In this document: positions 44,419-53,625 of the stretch, one piece after another
How the letters are laid out: each line of letters begins with the position of its first letter
How positions within the stretch are numbered: position 1 is the first letter of the stretch
DNA from: Alphaproteobacteria bacterium
Lineage (GTDB): Bacteria; Pseudomonadota; Alphaproteobacteria; Rhodobacterales; Rhodobacteraceae
Reading direction: 5' to 3'
Length of the DNA: 64,000 nt
Assembly (NCBI GenBank): GCA_030431485.1
Contig: JAUIIR010000012.1
Location: forward strand, 1-64,000
Notes under the pieces: model-generated
Told to the model about the DNA's origin: nothing
Seen by the model: only the letters and a program-made list of their open reading frames with translations
The model's database searches: none
Program-made: the position numbers and the translations under genes

Positions 44419-46125
44419 TCAGGCGGTCTCGGGGTGATAGCGATGGCGCTGCACCGTGCCGCGCTGCGACGGATGCGAAATCGGCACCGAAGAGAGCAAC
44501 GCCTTGGTGTAGGGGTGCTGCGGATGGTCGATGATCTGATCGGTTTGTCCGATCTCGACCATCTTGCCCCGGTGCATGACCGCGACGCGATCGCAGAAGT
44601 AACGGATCACGGCCATATCGTGGGAAATGAACACGAATGACAGGTTGAGCCGCGCCTTGAGGTCCAGCAAGAGGTCCAGCACCTGCGTTCGAATTGACAC
44701 ATCCAGCGCCGAGGTCGGCTCATCCGCAATCACCACCTTGGGATCAAGCGCGATGGCACGGGCGACCACAATCCTCTGTCGCTGGCCACCAGAGAAGGCG
44801 TGGGGATAGCGTTCCATCATGTCGGGGCTGAGGCCCACATCGGTCAGCAGCTTGGCAATACGCGTGTCCAGATCGGCACCTGAGGCGAGGCCATTCACAA
44901 TCAACGGCTCTGCGATGATCTGTTTCACCGTCATGCGCGGGTTGAGCGAGGCAAAAGGATCCTGAAAGATCATCCGCAACTCGCGCCGCATCTGCTTCAG
45001 CTGCGCTGCATTGGCTGAAATCAGGTTCGTGCCGTTGTATTCTATCTCTCCCTTGGGGTCATAGACGCGCGCGATGCAGCGGCCCACGGTCGTCTTGCCA
45101 GAGCCGGATTCCCCGACGATGCCAAGCGCTTCACCCTCCTGAAGTTCGAAATTCACCCCGTTCACCGCCCGCACGATGCTGGTCTTGCGGCCCATGAACC
45201 CTTCTTTCTTTTCAAAATGCAGCTCCAGGTCGCGCACCTTGAGTACCGGTTTGGCGGATGCCGGGGGCGAAGTTTTACCCGGTGCCGGGCTTTCCAGACG
45301 TTTCACCGCCGCCAAAAGCTTTTGCGTGTATGGATGGCGGGGGGCGTCAAAGATCTGGCGGACATCGCCATTTTCGACCACATGCCCTTTTTCCATGACC
45401 ACAACGTGATCTGCAATCTCGGCCACCACGCCCATATCATGGGTGATGAACATGATCGCCATACCAAGCTCTTTCTGAAGGCCTCGCATCAGATCAAGGA
45501 TCTCGGCCTGCGTCGTGACATCCAGTGCGGTTGTCGGCTCATCAGCGATCAGCACATCGGGTTTGCAGGCCAAGGCCATCGCAATCATGGCACGCTGGCG
45601 CATCCCACCGGAAAACTCAAAGGCGTAGCGGTCCACTGCCTTCTCAGGCTCGGGGATTTCCACTTGCCGCAACGCCTCGACCGCCATCGCATGCGCCCGC
45701 TTTTTGCTGACGTTTTCATGCAGGCGTATCGCCTCGATGATCTGGTTGCCAATGGTATGGACCGGCGAGAGCGAGGACATGGGCTCCTGAAAGATCATAC
45801 CCACCCGACCGCCACGGATCGCGCGGATCTCCTTGCCGCGAGGGTCGAGATCCGTAAGCACGATGGGCGAGCCCTTGGGGTCGGGATGAAAGACCACCCT
45901 GCCCCCGTTTATCTTGCCCGGACGCGGCACCATGTTCAGGATCGTCCGGGCTGTAACCGACTTGCCCGAACCGCTTTCGCCCACCACACAGGTCGTCTGC
46001 CCACGATAGAGCGCGAAACTGATGCCATGCAGCACATCCACGACGCCCGTACGCTGCAAAAAGCCGACATTCAGGTTTTCGACTGAGAGCAAAGGCCCGG
46101 CTGCGCTGTTCATGTCAGTGTTCAT
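44419..46125 (-). CDS. Dipeptide/oligosaccharide-type ABC transporter fused ATPase (DppD-DppF-like)
   Basis: 568 residues with two complete ATPase domains. The first has Walker [11 protein letters not shown], signature [15 protein letters not shown] and [11 protein letters not shown]. The second starts near 290 and has [25 protein letters not shown] and [11 protein letters not shown]. Each half ends with the oligopeptide-transporter C-terminal motif (HPYTQKLL and [10 protein letters not shown]). ATG 46125 is used, overlapping the permease stop by 11 bases; ATG 46113 is an alternative. It powers the importer encoded upstream. Confidence 0.94.
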   Translation of the reverse strand: MNTDMNSAAGPLLSVENLNVGFLQRTGVVDVLHGISFALYRGQTTCVVGESGSGKSVTARTILNMVPRPGKINGGRVVFHPDPKGSPIVLTDLDPRGKEIRAIRGGRVGMIFQEPMSSLSPVHTIGNQIIEAIRLHENVSKKRAHAMAVEALRQVEIPEPEKAVDRYAFEFSGGMRQRAMIAMALACKPDVLIADEPTTALDVTTQAEILDLMRGLQKELGMAIMFITHDMGVVAEIADHVVVMEKGHVVENGDVRQIFDAPRHPYTQKLLAAVKRLESPAPGKTSPPASAKPVLKVRDLELHFEKKEGFMGRKTSIVRAVNGVNFELQEGEALGIVGESGSGKTTVGRCIARVYDPKGEIEYNGTNLISANAAQLKQMRRELRMIFQDPFASLNPRMTVKQIIAEPLIVNGLASGADLDTRIAKLLTDVGLSPDMMERYPHAFSGGQRQRIVVARAIALDPKVVIADEPTSALDVSIRTQVLDLLLDLKARLNLSFVFISHDMAVIRYFCDRVAVMHRGKMVEIGQTDQIIDHPQHPYTKALLSSVPISHPSQRGTVQRHRYHPETA

Positions 46126-47260
46126 AAGGATCTGCGGCATCACGCATGCCGTCCCCAAGGAAGTTGAACGCAAGGACTGCGACGACGACAAAGGCGCCGG
46201 GAATGAACAACCAGGGAGCCTGGCTGATCGAGAGGATGTTCTGCGCTTCTTTCAGCAGCACGCCCCACGAAATCGCGGGCGGCTGCAGGCCAAGGCCAAG
46301 AAAGCTCAGCCCCGTTTCCGCGAGGATCATCAAAGGCACCGCGAGTGTCACGGACGCGATGATATGAGAGCTGAGCGAGGGCAGCATATGGCGGAAAATG
46401 ATCCGCTTTTCGCTTGCCCCATCCAGACGCGCCGCGATCACGAAGTCGTCGTTTTTCATCGCAAGGAAACGCCCCCGAACCACCCGGCCGAGCTCAGTCC
46501 AGCCGACAAGCGAAATGATCAGCGTGATCACGAAATACTGCTTGTAGATCGGCCAATCCGGCGGCAGCGCGGCAGCAAGCGCCAGCCACACCGGGATGGT
46601 CGGCAGGGACAGGATGAATTCAATCAGGCGTTGGATCGCATTGTCGACACGTCCCCCGTAATACCCGGAAATTCCACCAAGGGTCACGCCCAGAACCAGT
46701 GAAATCGCCACGCCTACCAGTCCGATCGACATGGAAATCCGGGTGCCGTACATCACGCGGCTGAACATATCCCGACCAAGCCGGTCGGCACCGAACAGGA
46801 AAAACTTGTCGCGCGGATTGACGGTGCTGATCAGATGGCGCTCCATCGGGATCAGCCCCCAAAGCTTGTAGGCCTCGCCTTTGCCAAAGAAAGACAGGTA
46901 AATCTTGTCACCTGACGGCACATAAGAGATCGCCAAGGTTTCCGGATCACGTTGGCGTTTCATTTCATAGACATAGGGCCGGATCGAAAGACCTTCGTCA
47001 CTGCGGTCAAAGACGTGAACCATCTGTGGCGGATGAAACACCGCGCGGCGGTTTTGCTTGGTCGGGTTGGCCGGAGCGACGAACTCTGCGAATAGCGTGA
47101 TCAAGTAGAAGAGCACAATGACGACAAGCCCAACCATGGCCAGCCGGTGGCGTTTGAATGCCCACCACGTCAGCTGCGCCTGAGAGGCTACGGCATATTT
47201 GTCCTGCGCATCTGCAGTAGACTGCGGCGAAGATTGCGGAGAAGCGATAACGTCACTCAT
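46115..47260 (-). CDS. Dipeptide/oligosaccharide-type ABC transporter permease (DppC-like)
   Basis: 381 residues. An N-terminal hydrophobic segment is followed by a long soluble loop (about residues 60-155) and then five transmembrane helices. The EAA motif is in FVIAARLDGASEKRIIFRHMLPS. The loop between TM1 and TM2 is typical of the YejE subgroup. ATG 47260 has a GAGGG site and overlaps the upstream permease gene by 8 bases. Confidence 0.92.
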   Translation of the reverse strand: MSDVIASPQSSPQSTADAQDKYAVASQAQLTWWAFKRHRLAMVGLVVIVLFYLITLFAEFVAPANPTKQNRRAVFHPPQMVHVFDRSDEGLSIRPYVYEMKRQRDPETLAISYVPSGDKIYLSFFGKGEAYKLWGLIPMERHLISTVNPRDKFFLFGADRLGRDMFSRVMYGTRISMSIGLVGVAISLVLGVTLGGISGYYGGRVDNAIQRLIEFILSLPTIPVWLALAAALPPDWPIYKQYFVITLIISLVGWTELGRVVRGRFLAMKNDDFVIAARLDGASEKRIIFRHMLPSLSSHIIASVTLAVPLMILAETGLSFLGLGLQPPAISWGVLLKEAQNILSISQAPWLFIPGAFVVVAVLAFNFLGDGMRDAADPYEH

Positions 47261-48239
47261 AGCGGACCCTCGGATCAAGCAGAACAAGCAGAATGTCGGA
47301 GATCAGCATTCCAATCACGGTGAGCGAGCTCAGCAGAAGCACAAAGGCCCCTGCCAGATACATGTCCTGACTAAGAAGCGCCTGCAGCATCAGGGGCCCG
47401 GCCGTCGGCAGGCTGAGTACGATGGCTGTCACAACGGCACCCGAGACGAGGTTCGGCAGCACCCAGCCAATGGTCGACACAAATGGGTTGAGCGCCACAC
47501 GGACCGGGTATTTCATGATCACCCAGAACTCCGAAAGCCCTTTTGCACGGGCGGTTTCCACGTAGGGGCGATGAAGCTCGTCCAGAAGGTTTGCGCGCAT
47601 GACACGGATCAGGCTTGCGGTGGACCCGGTGCCAAGCACGATGATGGGCAGCCAAAGGTGCTGGCATAGGTCAAAGAACTTGCCCCAGCTCCAGGGCGCG
47701 TTCTTGTACTCGCTTGAAAACAGCCCGCCCACATCGGCGCCAAAATGGACCACACCCACATACATGAGGATCAGCGCCAACAGGAAATTCGGTGTTGCAA
47801 GGCCGATAAACCCGATCGTCGTCGCGATATAATCCCCGATGGAGTACTTGCGCACCGCCGAATAGACGCCGATGGGAAAGGCCACGGCCCAGGTAAAAAG
47901 CAGCGTCGCAAGCGACAGCGTCACGGTAAGCCCCATCCGGCCCCAGACCAGATCGGATACCGGCTGACGCCATTCAAAGCTCATCCCGAAATCGCCGGTC
48001 AGCAGGTTGCCGACCCATTTGAAGTACTGCACGTAAAGCGGCTGATCGAGACCGAACCGCTGGCGGAGGTTGTCCAGTGCCGCCTGATCCAGTGCCTCAT
48101 TCGTCTCGGCCAGCTTGGCGACATAGGTTGTCAGATAATCACCGGGCGGGGCCTGGATCAGCAGGAACGCAACCAAGGACACCGCAAAAAGGAACGGTAT
48201 CATCCACAAGACGCGCTTAAAGATATAGGTCCAGATCAT
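47253..48239 (-). CDS. Dipeptide/oligosaccharide-type ABC transporter permease (DppB-like)
   Basis: 328 residues with six transmembrane helices and the DppB-type start IFKRVLWMIPFLFAVSLVAF. The EAA loop is YVETARAKGLSEFWVIMKYPVRVALNP. ATG 48239 has AAAGG upstream. It forms the channel with the DppC-like protein. Confidence 0.93.
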   Translation of the reverse strand: MIWTYIFKRVLWMIPFLFAVSLVAFLLIQAPPGDYLTTYVAKLAETNEALDQAALDNLRQRFGLDQPLYVQYFKWVGNLLTGDFGMSFEWRQPVSDLVWGRMGLTVTLSLATLLFTWAVAFPIGVYSAVRKYSIGDYIATTIGFIGLATPNFLLALILMYVGVVHFGADVGGLFSSEYKNAPWSWGKFFDLCQHLWLPIIVLGTGSTASLIRVMRANLLDELHRPYVETARAKGLSEFWVIMKYPVRVALNPFVSTIGWVLPNLVSGAVVTAIVLSLPTAGPLMLQALLSQDMYLAGAFVLLLSSLTVIGMLISDILLVLLDPRVRYE

Positions 48240-48328
48240 GGATTGGCCTTTGTGGTTTTCGCAGCGCAAAAGCGCGCAGAGGCCAGCCCCCGGGCCAATG
48301 GCTGCGGGGGCTGGTTCTATAAGCAGGG

Positions 48329-50260
48329 TTACTTCTGCCAGTAGTAGGTCTGCGGCAGGGTCGGGGCCGGGTCCGGATACATCCAGCTTGCCGGCAGCGC
48401 CTCGGGCACATTGGTCAGACCGTTTTTCACCACACCCACAAGGCTCGGCGGTGTGGAAATCCCGATCACTTCAAAGGAGTCCGCAGCGATCTGGTGGATC
48501 TGGGCAAAGATGTCGAGCGCTTTGTCCTGATCGGGCTCACCCTTGAATTCGGCAAACAGCTCCAGCCGTTTCTTCATCGACTCAGACGGCTCCTCACCCT
48601 CGGTGCCACCAGAGAGATACCAGCGCGTCCACGGGATGGAGCTCCAGCTGCCTTGCGGATGCTCAGAGATGATTGCGCGCGGCGAGAGTGTCGGATCCAG
48701 ACCACCGGGCGCGTTCCAGACCATGAAATCATAGTCATTGGCTTCGCCGCGGCTGAAGTAGATCGAACGTTCGACCGAAGAGGCGTTCAACTCGACACCG
48801 ATCTCGGTCCATTGCTCCTTGATGATCTCCATCGCGTCGCCCCATGCCGGCTGTTCGTTTCCGGTATAGTTCACGTTGAAGGTAAAGCGGCGCCCGTCAG
48901 GCAGCAGGCGGAAACCTTCTGCGTCACGTTCACTGTATCCCGCTTCATCCAGCAGCTCGTTCGCGAGATCCGGGTCATACTCGGTGAACTGTTTGGACAG
49001 CTGCTCATTGTACAGCGGATGCGACCGGCGTGCGCCAACCTGCCAGGGCTCGCCCAGACCTTGATAGACGATATCGATGATCTCTTCGCGGTCGATCCCA
49101 ACCGACAGCGCAATGCGCACGTCCTTGTTGTTCAACAACTCCCGCATCACGGGATCTTTGTGTGTCAGGTTCAGGTAAAGCGCCATCGCGGACGCGCCGG
49201 TGTCATTCGCGTTCAGGATCGAGTAACCATTCTTGTCCATATTGGCGGCAAAAACAGGCTTGTTCGCCGGATTGTCGATCCGGCGGCGCTGCATGTCGAC
49301 ATTCCCGGCCACCGCTTCCAAAAGCGCAGTCTGATTGTCCTGCACGACCTGCATCACCAATTCATCAATATACGGAAGCTGCTGTCCCTCTGAATCCACC
49401 TGCCAGAAATAAGGGTTACGCTCCATCACCACCTGGGTCGCGCCAGCGCTATAGCCCTCGCCGGTGACAACCCACGGATCTAGCGTCGGACGTTCAGAGT
49501 TGCCCCAGCGGTTCGGCGCTTCGACTTCACCGCAGCGCAGACGATACAGGCTTGGCCAGTCTTCAACCGCGTTGCTTGCGTCGACGTCGTCCTGCACATT
49601 CTCGTTGTAGGTCGGATGGAACTGCTTGCAGTAGTGCTTGGCCCAGATCACAGGCTCCTGCGCCAACGGAGTGGCGAGCACTGTCAGGAACGTCCCGTAA
49701 GGCGCGGCGAACTTGAATTTGACGGTATAGTCGTCAATCTTCTCCGCTTGCATCCGCTCACCTGCAACGACAAAGCGCGCCGGTGCATTGCGGTAGAATT
49801 CCTCGTTGTTCAACAAGTCATCGACGAAGAACATGATGTCATCAGCGGTAAAATCCGCGCCATCTGACCACTTCATCCCCTTGCGCAGGTAAAACGTGTA
49901 TTCGGACCCGTCTTCGCTTGCTTCCCAGCTCTCTGCGATATTGGGCACGATGCCGGTAAACTCCGGATTCCAGCGCACGAGCCCCTGAGGGCCGACGATC
50001 CGCAAGATCGAGTTGTGGTCAGACGAGCCACCCAGTACCCGGCGCAACTCACCGCCATAACTGCCAATGCTGTCAAGCACTTGAACGACTTCCGGTTTTT
50101 CCGGCAGACGCTGTTCGACTGGCGGCAGATTGCCATTCGCCACCTGATCGGCCAATTCCGGCGCTTCTTCAAAAGCCCATGCTGAAACAGGCGCGAACAA
50201 CAGCGAAATGGCTGTCGTGGCACCAAGGATGCGGTTCAACCTATTCGGTTTCAGTTGCAT
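48329..50260 (-). CDS. ABC transporter substrate-binding protein, SBP_bac_5 family
   Basis: 643 residues, long for the family. It has a signal peptide (ending SAWA) and family motifs including WSDGADFTADDIMFFVDDLL, FAAPYGTFL and DVRIALSVGIDREEIIDIV. Long members of this family often bind oligosaccharides or sugar-acid oligomers. The enzymes on both sides suggest uronate- or aldarate-containing ligands. ATG 50260 follows AAAGGAGGAGAG, a very strong site. It is the first gene of the operon running down to the GntR gene. Confidence 0.93.
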   Translation of the reverse strand: MQLKPNRLNRILGATTAISLLFAPVSAWAFEEAPELADQVANGNLPPVEQRLPEKPEVVQVLDSIGSYGGELRRVLGGSSDHNSILRIVGPQGLVRWNPEFTGIVPNIAESWEASEDGSEYTFYLRKGMKWSDGADFTADDIMFFVDDLLNNEEFYRNAPARFVVAGERMQAEKIDDYTVKFKFAAPYGTFLTVLATPLAQEPVIWAKHYCKQFHPTYNENVQDDVDASNAVEDWPSLYRLRCGEVEAPNRWGNSERPTLDPWVVTGEGYSAGATQVVMERNPYFWQVDSEGQQLPYIDELVMQVVQDNQTALLEAVAGNVDMQRRRIDNPANKPVFAANMDKNGYSILNANDTGASAMALYLNLTHKDPVMRELLNNKDVRIALSVGIDREEIIDIVYQGLGEPWQVGARRSHPLYNEQLSKQFTEYDPDLANELLDEAGYSERDAEGFRLLPDGRRFTFNVNYTGNEQPAWGDAMEIIKEQWTEIGVELNASSVERSIYFSRGEANDYDFMVWNAPGGLDPTLSPRAIISEHPQGSWSSIPWTRWYLSGGTEGEEPSESMKKRLELFAEFKGEPDQDKALDIFAQIHQIAADSFEVIGISTPPSLVGVVKNGLTNVPEALPASWMYPDPAPTLPQTYYWQK

Positions 50261-50282
50261 CTCCTCTCCTCCTTTGGATTGC

Positions 50283-50345
50283 ATTTGTTAACCTTGACTT
50301 AAGGATTGCGACGCTTCTCCCACCGCGACGACACATTTGTCAAAT
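50283..50345. promoter_or_regulatory. Repeated ATTTGT motifs in the divergent uronate promoter
   Basis: ATTTGTTAACC at 50283 and the dyad ATTTG-T-CAAAT at 50335-50345 lie between the binding-protein and lactonase genes. A similar ATTTGTTGAAT covers the GntR start at 43063. They are weak candidates for GntR operators. Confidence 0.35.
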
Positions 50346-50468
50346 AAATATTGCAGATCGCCCAAAATTTGTTCTACAGGCTATTAGCAGTGGTGACGAG
50401 GCCCGTTGTTCATGGGCATTTCTTGCCATGCCTAAAGACGCAAGCGCGCCCAAGAGAAGCACAAGCAG

Positions 50469-51374
50469 ATGAAAATCAGGTCCGTAACACAAACACGCGC
50501 CTATCTTGGTGAGAGCCCGATGTGGGATGCGGCCAAGGCATGCCTCTGGTGGGTGGACATCGAGAACGGCCACGTCTTGCGGTTTGACCCCGCCACTGGC
50601 GACGAGGGCCGTTTCGAGTTCGATGGCACCATTGGATTCGTCGCACCGATGACCGACGAAAATGTCGTCTTTGGTTCCAATTCCGGGCTTTATCGGCTGC
50701 ATTGGCCGTCAAAAGCAATCGAACGCTTCGCCCACCCCGAAGCGCACCTTCCCAGCAACCGCTTCAACGACGCGGCCATCGACCCGCACGGTCGACTCTG
50801 GACTGGGACGCTTGGAAAAGGCGCATCCGAGCCCCGGGGCAGTTTCTATCGTTCCGCCGGACCTGACACGATAACCCGTTGGAAAAGTGGATTTTATACC
50901 ACAAACGGCCTGGCGTTTTCGCCAAGCGGCGATCGGATGTATTTTTCCGACAGCTATCAGACCGTGCGCAAGATCTGGGTCTGTGACTACGATCTTGCGA
51001 CCGGCACTCCGTCTGAGACCCGGCTTTTCCTCGATACCAAAAACCTCGCAGGTCGCCCGGACGGGGGCGCCATGGACAGCGAAGGACATTATTGGATGGC
51101 GGGCGTGGGTGGCTGGCAAATCTACCGGATTTCGCCAGCGGGAGAGGTCGTTCTGACCGTCGATGTTCCAGTCGAAAAACCCACAAAAATCGCGTTTGGC
51201 GGCCCTGATCTCGATCTGATCTACCTCACATCCATCGGGGGTGACCTCACGCCGGGAACCGAAAACAGGCAGCCCGATGCAGGACGCATTCTTGAAATTT
51301 CCGGCCTCGGCATCCGCGGTGTTCCGCAGGCGCGATACGGTTGGGACACTCCAGTGAAAGAGACATGTTCGTGA
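50469..51374 (+). CDS. SMP-30/gluconolactonase-family lactonase
   Basis: 301 residues of a six-bladed propeller of the SMP-30/LRE family. It has the divalent-metal Glu early (AYLGESPMWD), the Asn ligand in GFYTTNGLAFSPSGDRMYFSDS and the Asp in RPDGGAMDSEGHYWMAGVGG. It probably opens the aldarolactone formed by the uronate dehydrogenase encoded next. Its stop shares one base with the next start (TGATG). Confidence 0.92.
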   Translation: MKIRSVTQTRAYLGESPMWDAAKACLWWVDIENGHVLRFDPATGDEGRFEFDGTIGFVAPMTDENVVFGSNSGLYRLHWPSKAIERFAHPEAHLPSNRFNDAAIDPHGRLWTGTLGKGASEPRGSFYRSAGPDTITRWKSGFYTTNGLAFSPSGDRMYFSDSYQTVRKIWVCDYDLATGTPSETRLFLDTKNLAGRPDGGAMDSEGHYWMAGVGGWQIYRISPAGEVVLTVDVPVEKPTKIAFGGPDLDLIYLTSIGGDLTPGTENRQPDAGRILEISGLGIRGVPQARYGWDTPVKETCS

Positions 51375-52168
51375 TGAAAAAACTCGTCATAACCGGTGCA
51401 GCCGGGCGCGTCGCGTCTGTCCTGCGCCCTCTTTTGCAAGACCTTGCAGAGCAGATTGTCCTGTCAGACCTGCGCGAAGTTGAGAATTTGTCCGACAAGG
51501 AAAGCTTTGTTCGCAGTGATCTGGCTGACCGCGGCGCCATGCGCGACCTCATCGCCGGAAGCGATGGGATCATCCACCTCGGGGGCATCGCAAATGAGGG
51601 CGATTGGCAGAGCATTCGCGCCGGAAATATCGACGGGCTCATCAACCTGTATGACGCTGCCGCACTGGCGGGCCAGCCGCGAATTGTCTTTGCCAGCTCT
51701 TACCATGTGGTTGGCTTTGCGCCCCAGTCCGAGACGCTGGACAGCAAGGCCCCAATGCGTCCAGACGGGCTTTACGGCGTCTCCAAGGTCTTTGGCGAGG
51801 CTCTTGCGTCGATGTATTTCGACAAGACAGGGCAAGAGACAGCGGTCGTGCGCATCGGCTCCTGTTTTTCCGATGTCCACAGTCACCGCATGATGAAGAC
51901 ATGGTTCAGCCCGACCGATTTCGCATCCCTCATTCGACGTGCTTTTGCCGCCGATACCTTGGGGTACAGGGTGCTTTACGGCGTGTCGGACAACAAAGAC
52001 GGCTGGTGGATAAATGATCAGGCCGAAGACCTTGGCTGGTCACCCGTCGACAGTTCCGAACGCTTCCGCGCTGACGTTGCGGCGCGTTTCTCCCCCCCAG
52101 AACCCGGCAGCCCTGACGACCTCTTGCAGGGGGGCGTCTTCACCACTTTTGAAATCAAATCAAACTGA
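51374..52168 (+). CDS. udh: NAD-dependent uronate dehydrogenase
   Basis: 264 residues of the extended short-chain dehydrogenase type. The NAD motif is TGAAGRVASVL, the catalytic Tyr and Lys are in LYGVSKVFGE and the Ser is in VFASSYHVVG. Uronate dehydrogenases are of this length and turn glucuronate or galacturonate into the aldarolactone. The start at 51374 overlaps the lactonase stop. Adjacent lactonase and KdgD genes support the call. Confidence 0.88.
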   Translation: MKKLVITGAAGRVASVLRPLLQDLAEQIVLSDLREVENLSDKESFVRSDLADRGAMRDLIAGSDGIIHLGGIANEGDWQSIRAGNIDGLINLYDAAALAGQPRIVFASSYHVVGFAPQSETLDSKAPMRPDGLYGVSKVFGEALASMYFDKTGQETAVVRIGSCFSDVHSHRMMKTWFSPTDFASLIRRAFAADTLGYRVLYGVSDNKDGWWINDQAEDLGWSPVDSSERFRADVAARFSPPEPGSPDDLLQGGVFTTFEIKSN

Positions 52169-52226
52169 TACGCGCGACTTTCGACGCGACATCAATCGCC
52201 ATACGACTTACCTACAGGAGCCCACC

Positions 52227-53132
52227 ATGATCAGCCCCACCGACCTACGAGATGTGATCCCGACCGGTCTGCTCTCTTTTCCCGTGACCCCTTTTACGGA
52301 TGAGAACGAGTTTAACGCCGCTGCTTTTTCATCTCATCTGGAGTGGCTGTCGAGCTATGATATCGCGGGCCTGATCGTCGCAGGCGGGACCGGAGAGTTT
52401 TTCTCTCTCGCGCCGGGCGAAGTGGTCGAGATCGTCAAGACCACAAAAGACGTGCAACCCCATGACCCGGTGATCGCCGGCTGTGGATATGGCACCAAAA
52501 TCGCCGTCGATCTCGCGCAGGCGGTGGAAGCTGCGGGGGGCGACGGTCTCTTGCTGTTGCCGCATTATCTGATCGGCGCCCCCCAGGACGGGATCGAGGA
52601 TCATATCCGCACGGTCTGCCAGTCCACCAATCTCGGTGTCATCGTCTACAATCGTGGGCAGTCGGTCGTGACTGCTGAAACGCTGGCCCGTCTCTGCGAT
52701 GACTGCCCGAACCTGATCGGCTTCAAGGATGGCACTGGCGACATCGACACGGTGCGTCGCATCACAATCCAGAATGGCGAGCGGCTGGCCTATGTCGGGG
52801 GAATGCCGACGCACGAGCTCTTTGCCCAGGCGTTTCGCGGCGCAGGTGTCGACACCTACTCATCGGCCGTTTTCAACTTCGTGCCCAAGACAGCGCTGCG
52901 TTTTCATGCAGCCTTTGTTGCAGGCGACGATGCCGCTTGCGAACAGCTGCTAAGGGAGTTTTTTTATCCGTTCGCCGAGATCCGCGACCGCAAAACGGGC
53001 TATGCCGTCTCGGCAATCAAAGCGGGCGTCAAGCTTCGCGGCTTCGACACCGGTCGCGTGCGCAGCCCCTTGACAGACCTGACCGGCGAAGAAGTCGAGA
53101 TGATGCAAGCGCTGATCGCGCGATTTGAGTAG
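52227..53132 (+). CDS. kdgD: 5-dehydro-4-deoxyglucarate dehydratase
   Basis: 301 residues of the DHDPS/NAL lyase family. The Schiff-base Lys is in IGFKDGTGD, the catalytic Tyr in VIVYNRGQ and the substrate loop is GGTGEFFSL. The residues LLSFPVTPF at the start and GYAVSAIKAG near the end match the KdgD group. It decarboxylates and dehydrates 5-keto-4-deoxyglucarate to 2-oxoglutarate semialdehyde. ATG 52227 follows CAGGAG. The semialdehyde dehydrogenase that would finish the path is not in the window. Confidence 0.93.
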   Translation: MISPTDLRDVIPTGLLSFPVTPFTDENEFNAAAFSSHLEWLSSYDIAGLIVAGGTGEFFSLAPGEVVEIVKTTKDVQPHDPVIAGCGYGTKIAVDLAQAVEAAGGDGLLLLPHYLIGAPQDGIEDHIRTVCQSTNLGVIVYNRGQSVVTAETLARLCDDCPNLIGFKDGTGDIDTVRRITIQNGERLAYVGGMPTHELFAQAFRGAGVDTYSSAVFNFVPKTALRFHAAFVAGDDAACEQLLREFFYPFAEIRDRKTGYAVSAIKAGVKLRGFDTGRVRSPLTDLTGEEVEMMQALIARFE

Positions 53133-53136
53133 TCAA

Positions 53137-53167
53137 AGGGCCGAGACCGACGGTCACAATCGGCCCT
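53137..53167 (+). terminator. Nested hairpin terminator after kdgD
   Basis: Outer stem AGGGCCGA with TCGGCCCT encloses an inner hairpin GACCG-A-CGGTC. It starts five bases past the stop; no T run follows. Confidence 0.7.
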
Positions 53168-53341
53168 GCTCCTCGCCGTTTGTCCGTCACCGTCAGACAC
53201 CGAGAGCCCCTGGCGGATGCTCCGCAGCCATTTGAACCTGCGCGCCATTTTGCGTTGAAATCGACTCTTGTCACTCATTGGGATGACAACGGGCGCGTCA
53301 GGCCGGGTCTAGGATTTCCTCCACACAACGGGAGAACACAG

Positions 53342-53563
53342 ATGGACCTGTCTCAAATCGCCTTGAGCCAAATGATCAAAGAAAACCAATTCACTTTTGA
53401 TCCGGCGGAATTGGAGGTGACCCTGCGGGCTGAAGCCTGTTGCGGCATCGACCAGTCGCTATGGTCAGGCACGCTCGGCAAGCTCGCCAGACTTTCCGAG
53501 GCAACCGGGCGTATTCTTCGGACGGCCGCGCAGATGACAGCACATCCAAATACCGCCAAATGA
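53342..53563 (+). CDS. Small protein of unknown function
   Basis: 73 residues starting MDLSQIALSQ, helical in character with an acidic first half and two adjacent Cys in EACCGID. GGGAG lies ten bases before ATG 53342. Its TGA overlaps an in-frame ATG (53560) of the LuxR-type gene, which suggests coupling. No family is recognised, so the coding status is only probable. Confidence 0.5.
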   Translation: MDLSQIALSQMIKENQFTFDPAELEVTLRAEACCGIDQSLWSGTLGKLARLSEATGRILRTAAQMTAHPNTAK

Positions 53564-53625
53564 GCCGGCATGCGTGCGGCTCGTCTTTCATGTATCGTGG
53601 GTCGACACCGGCGAGGCCCCGATCA

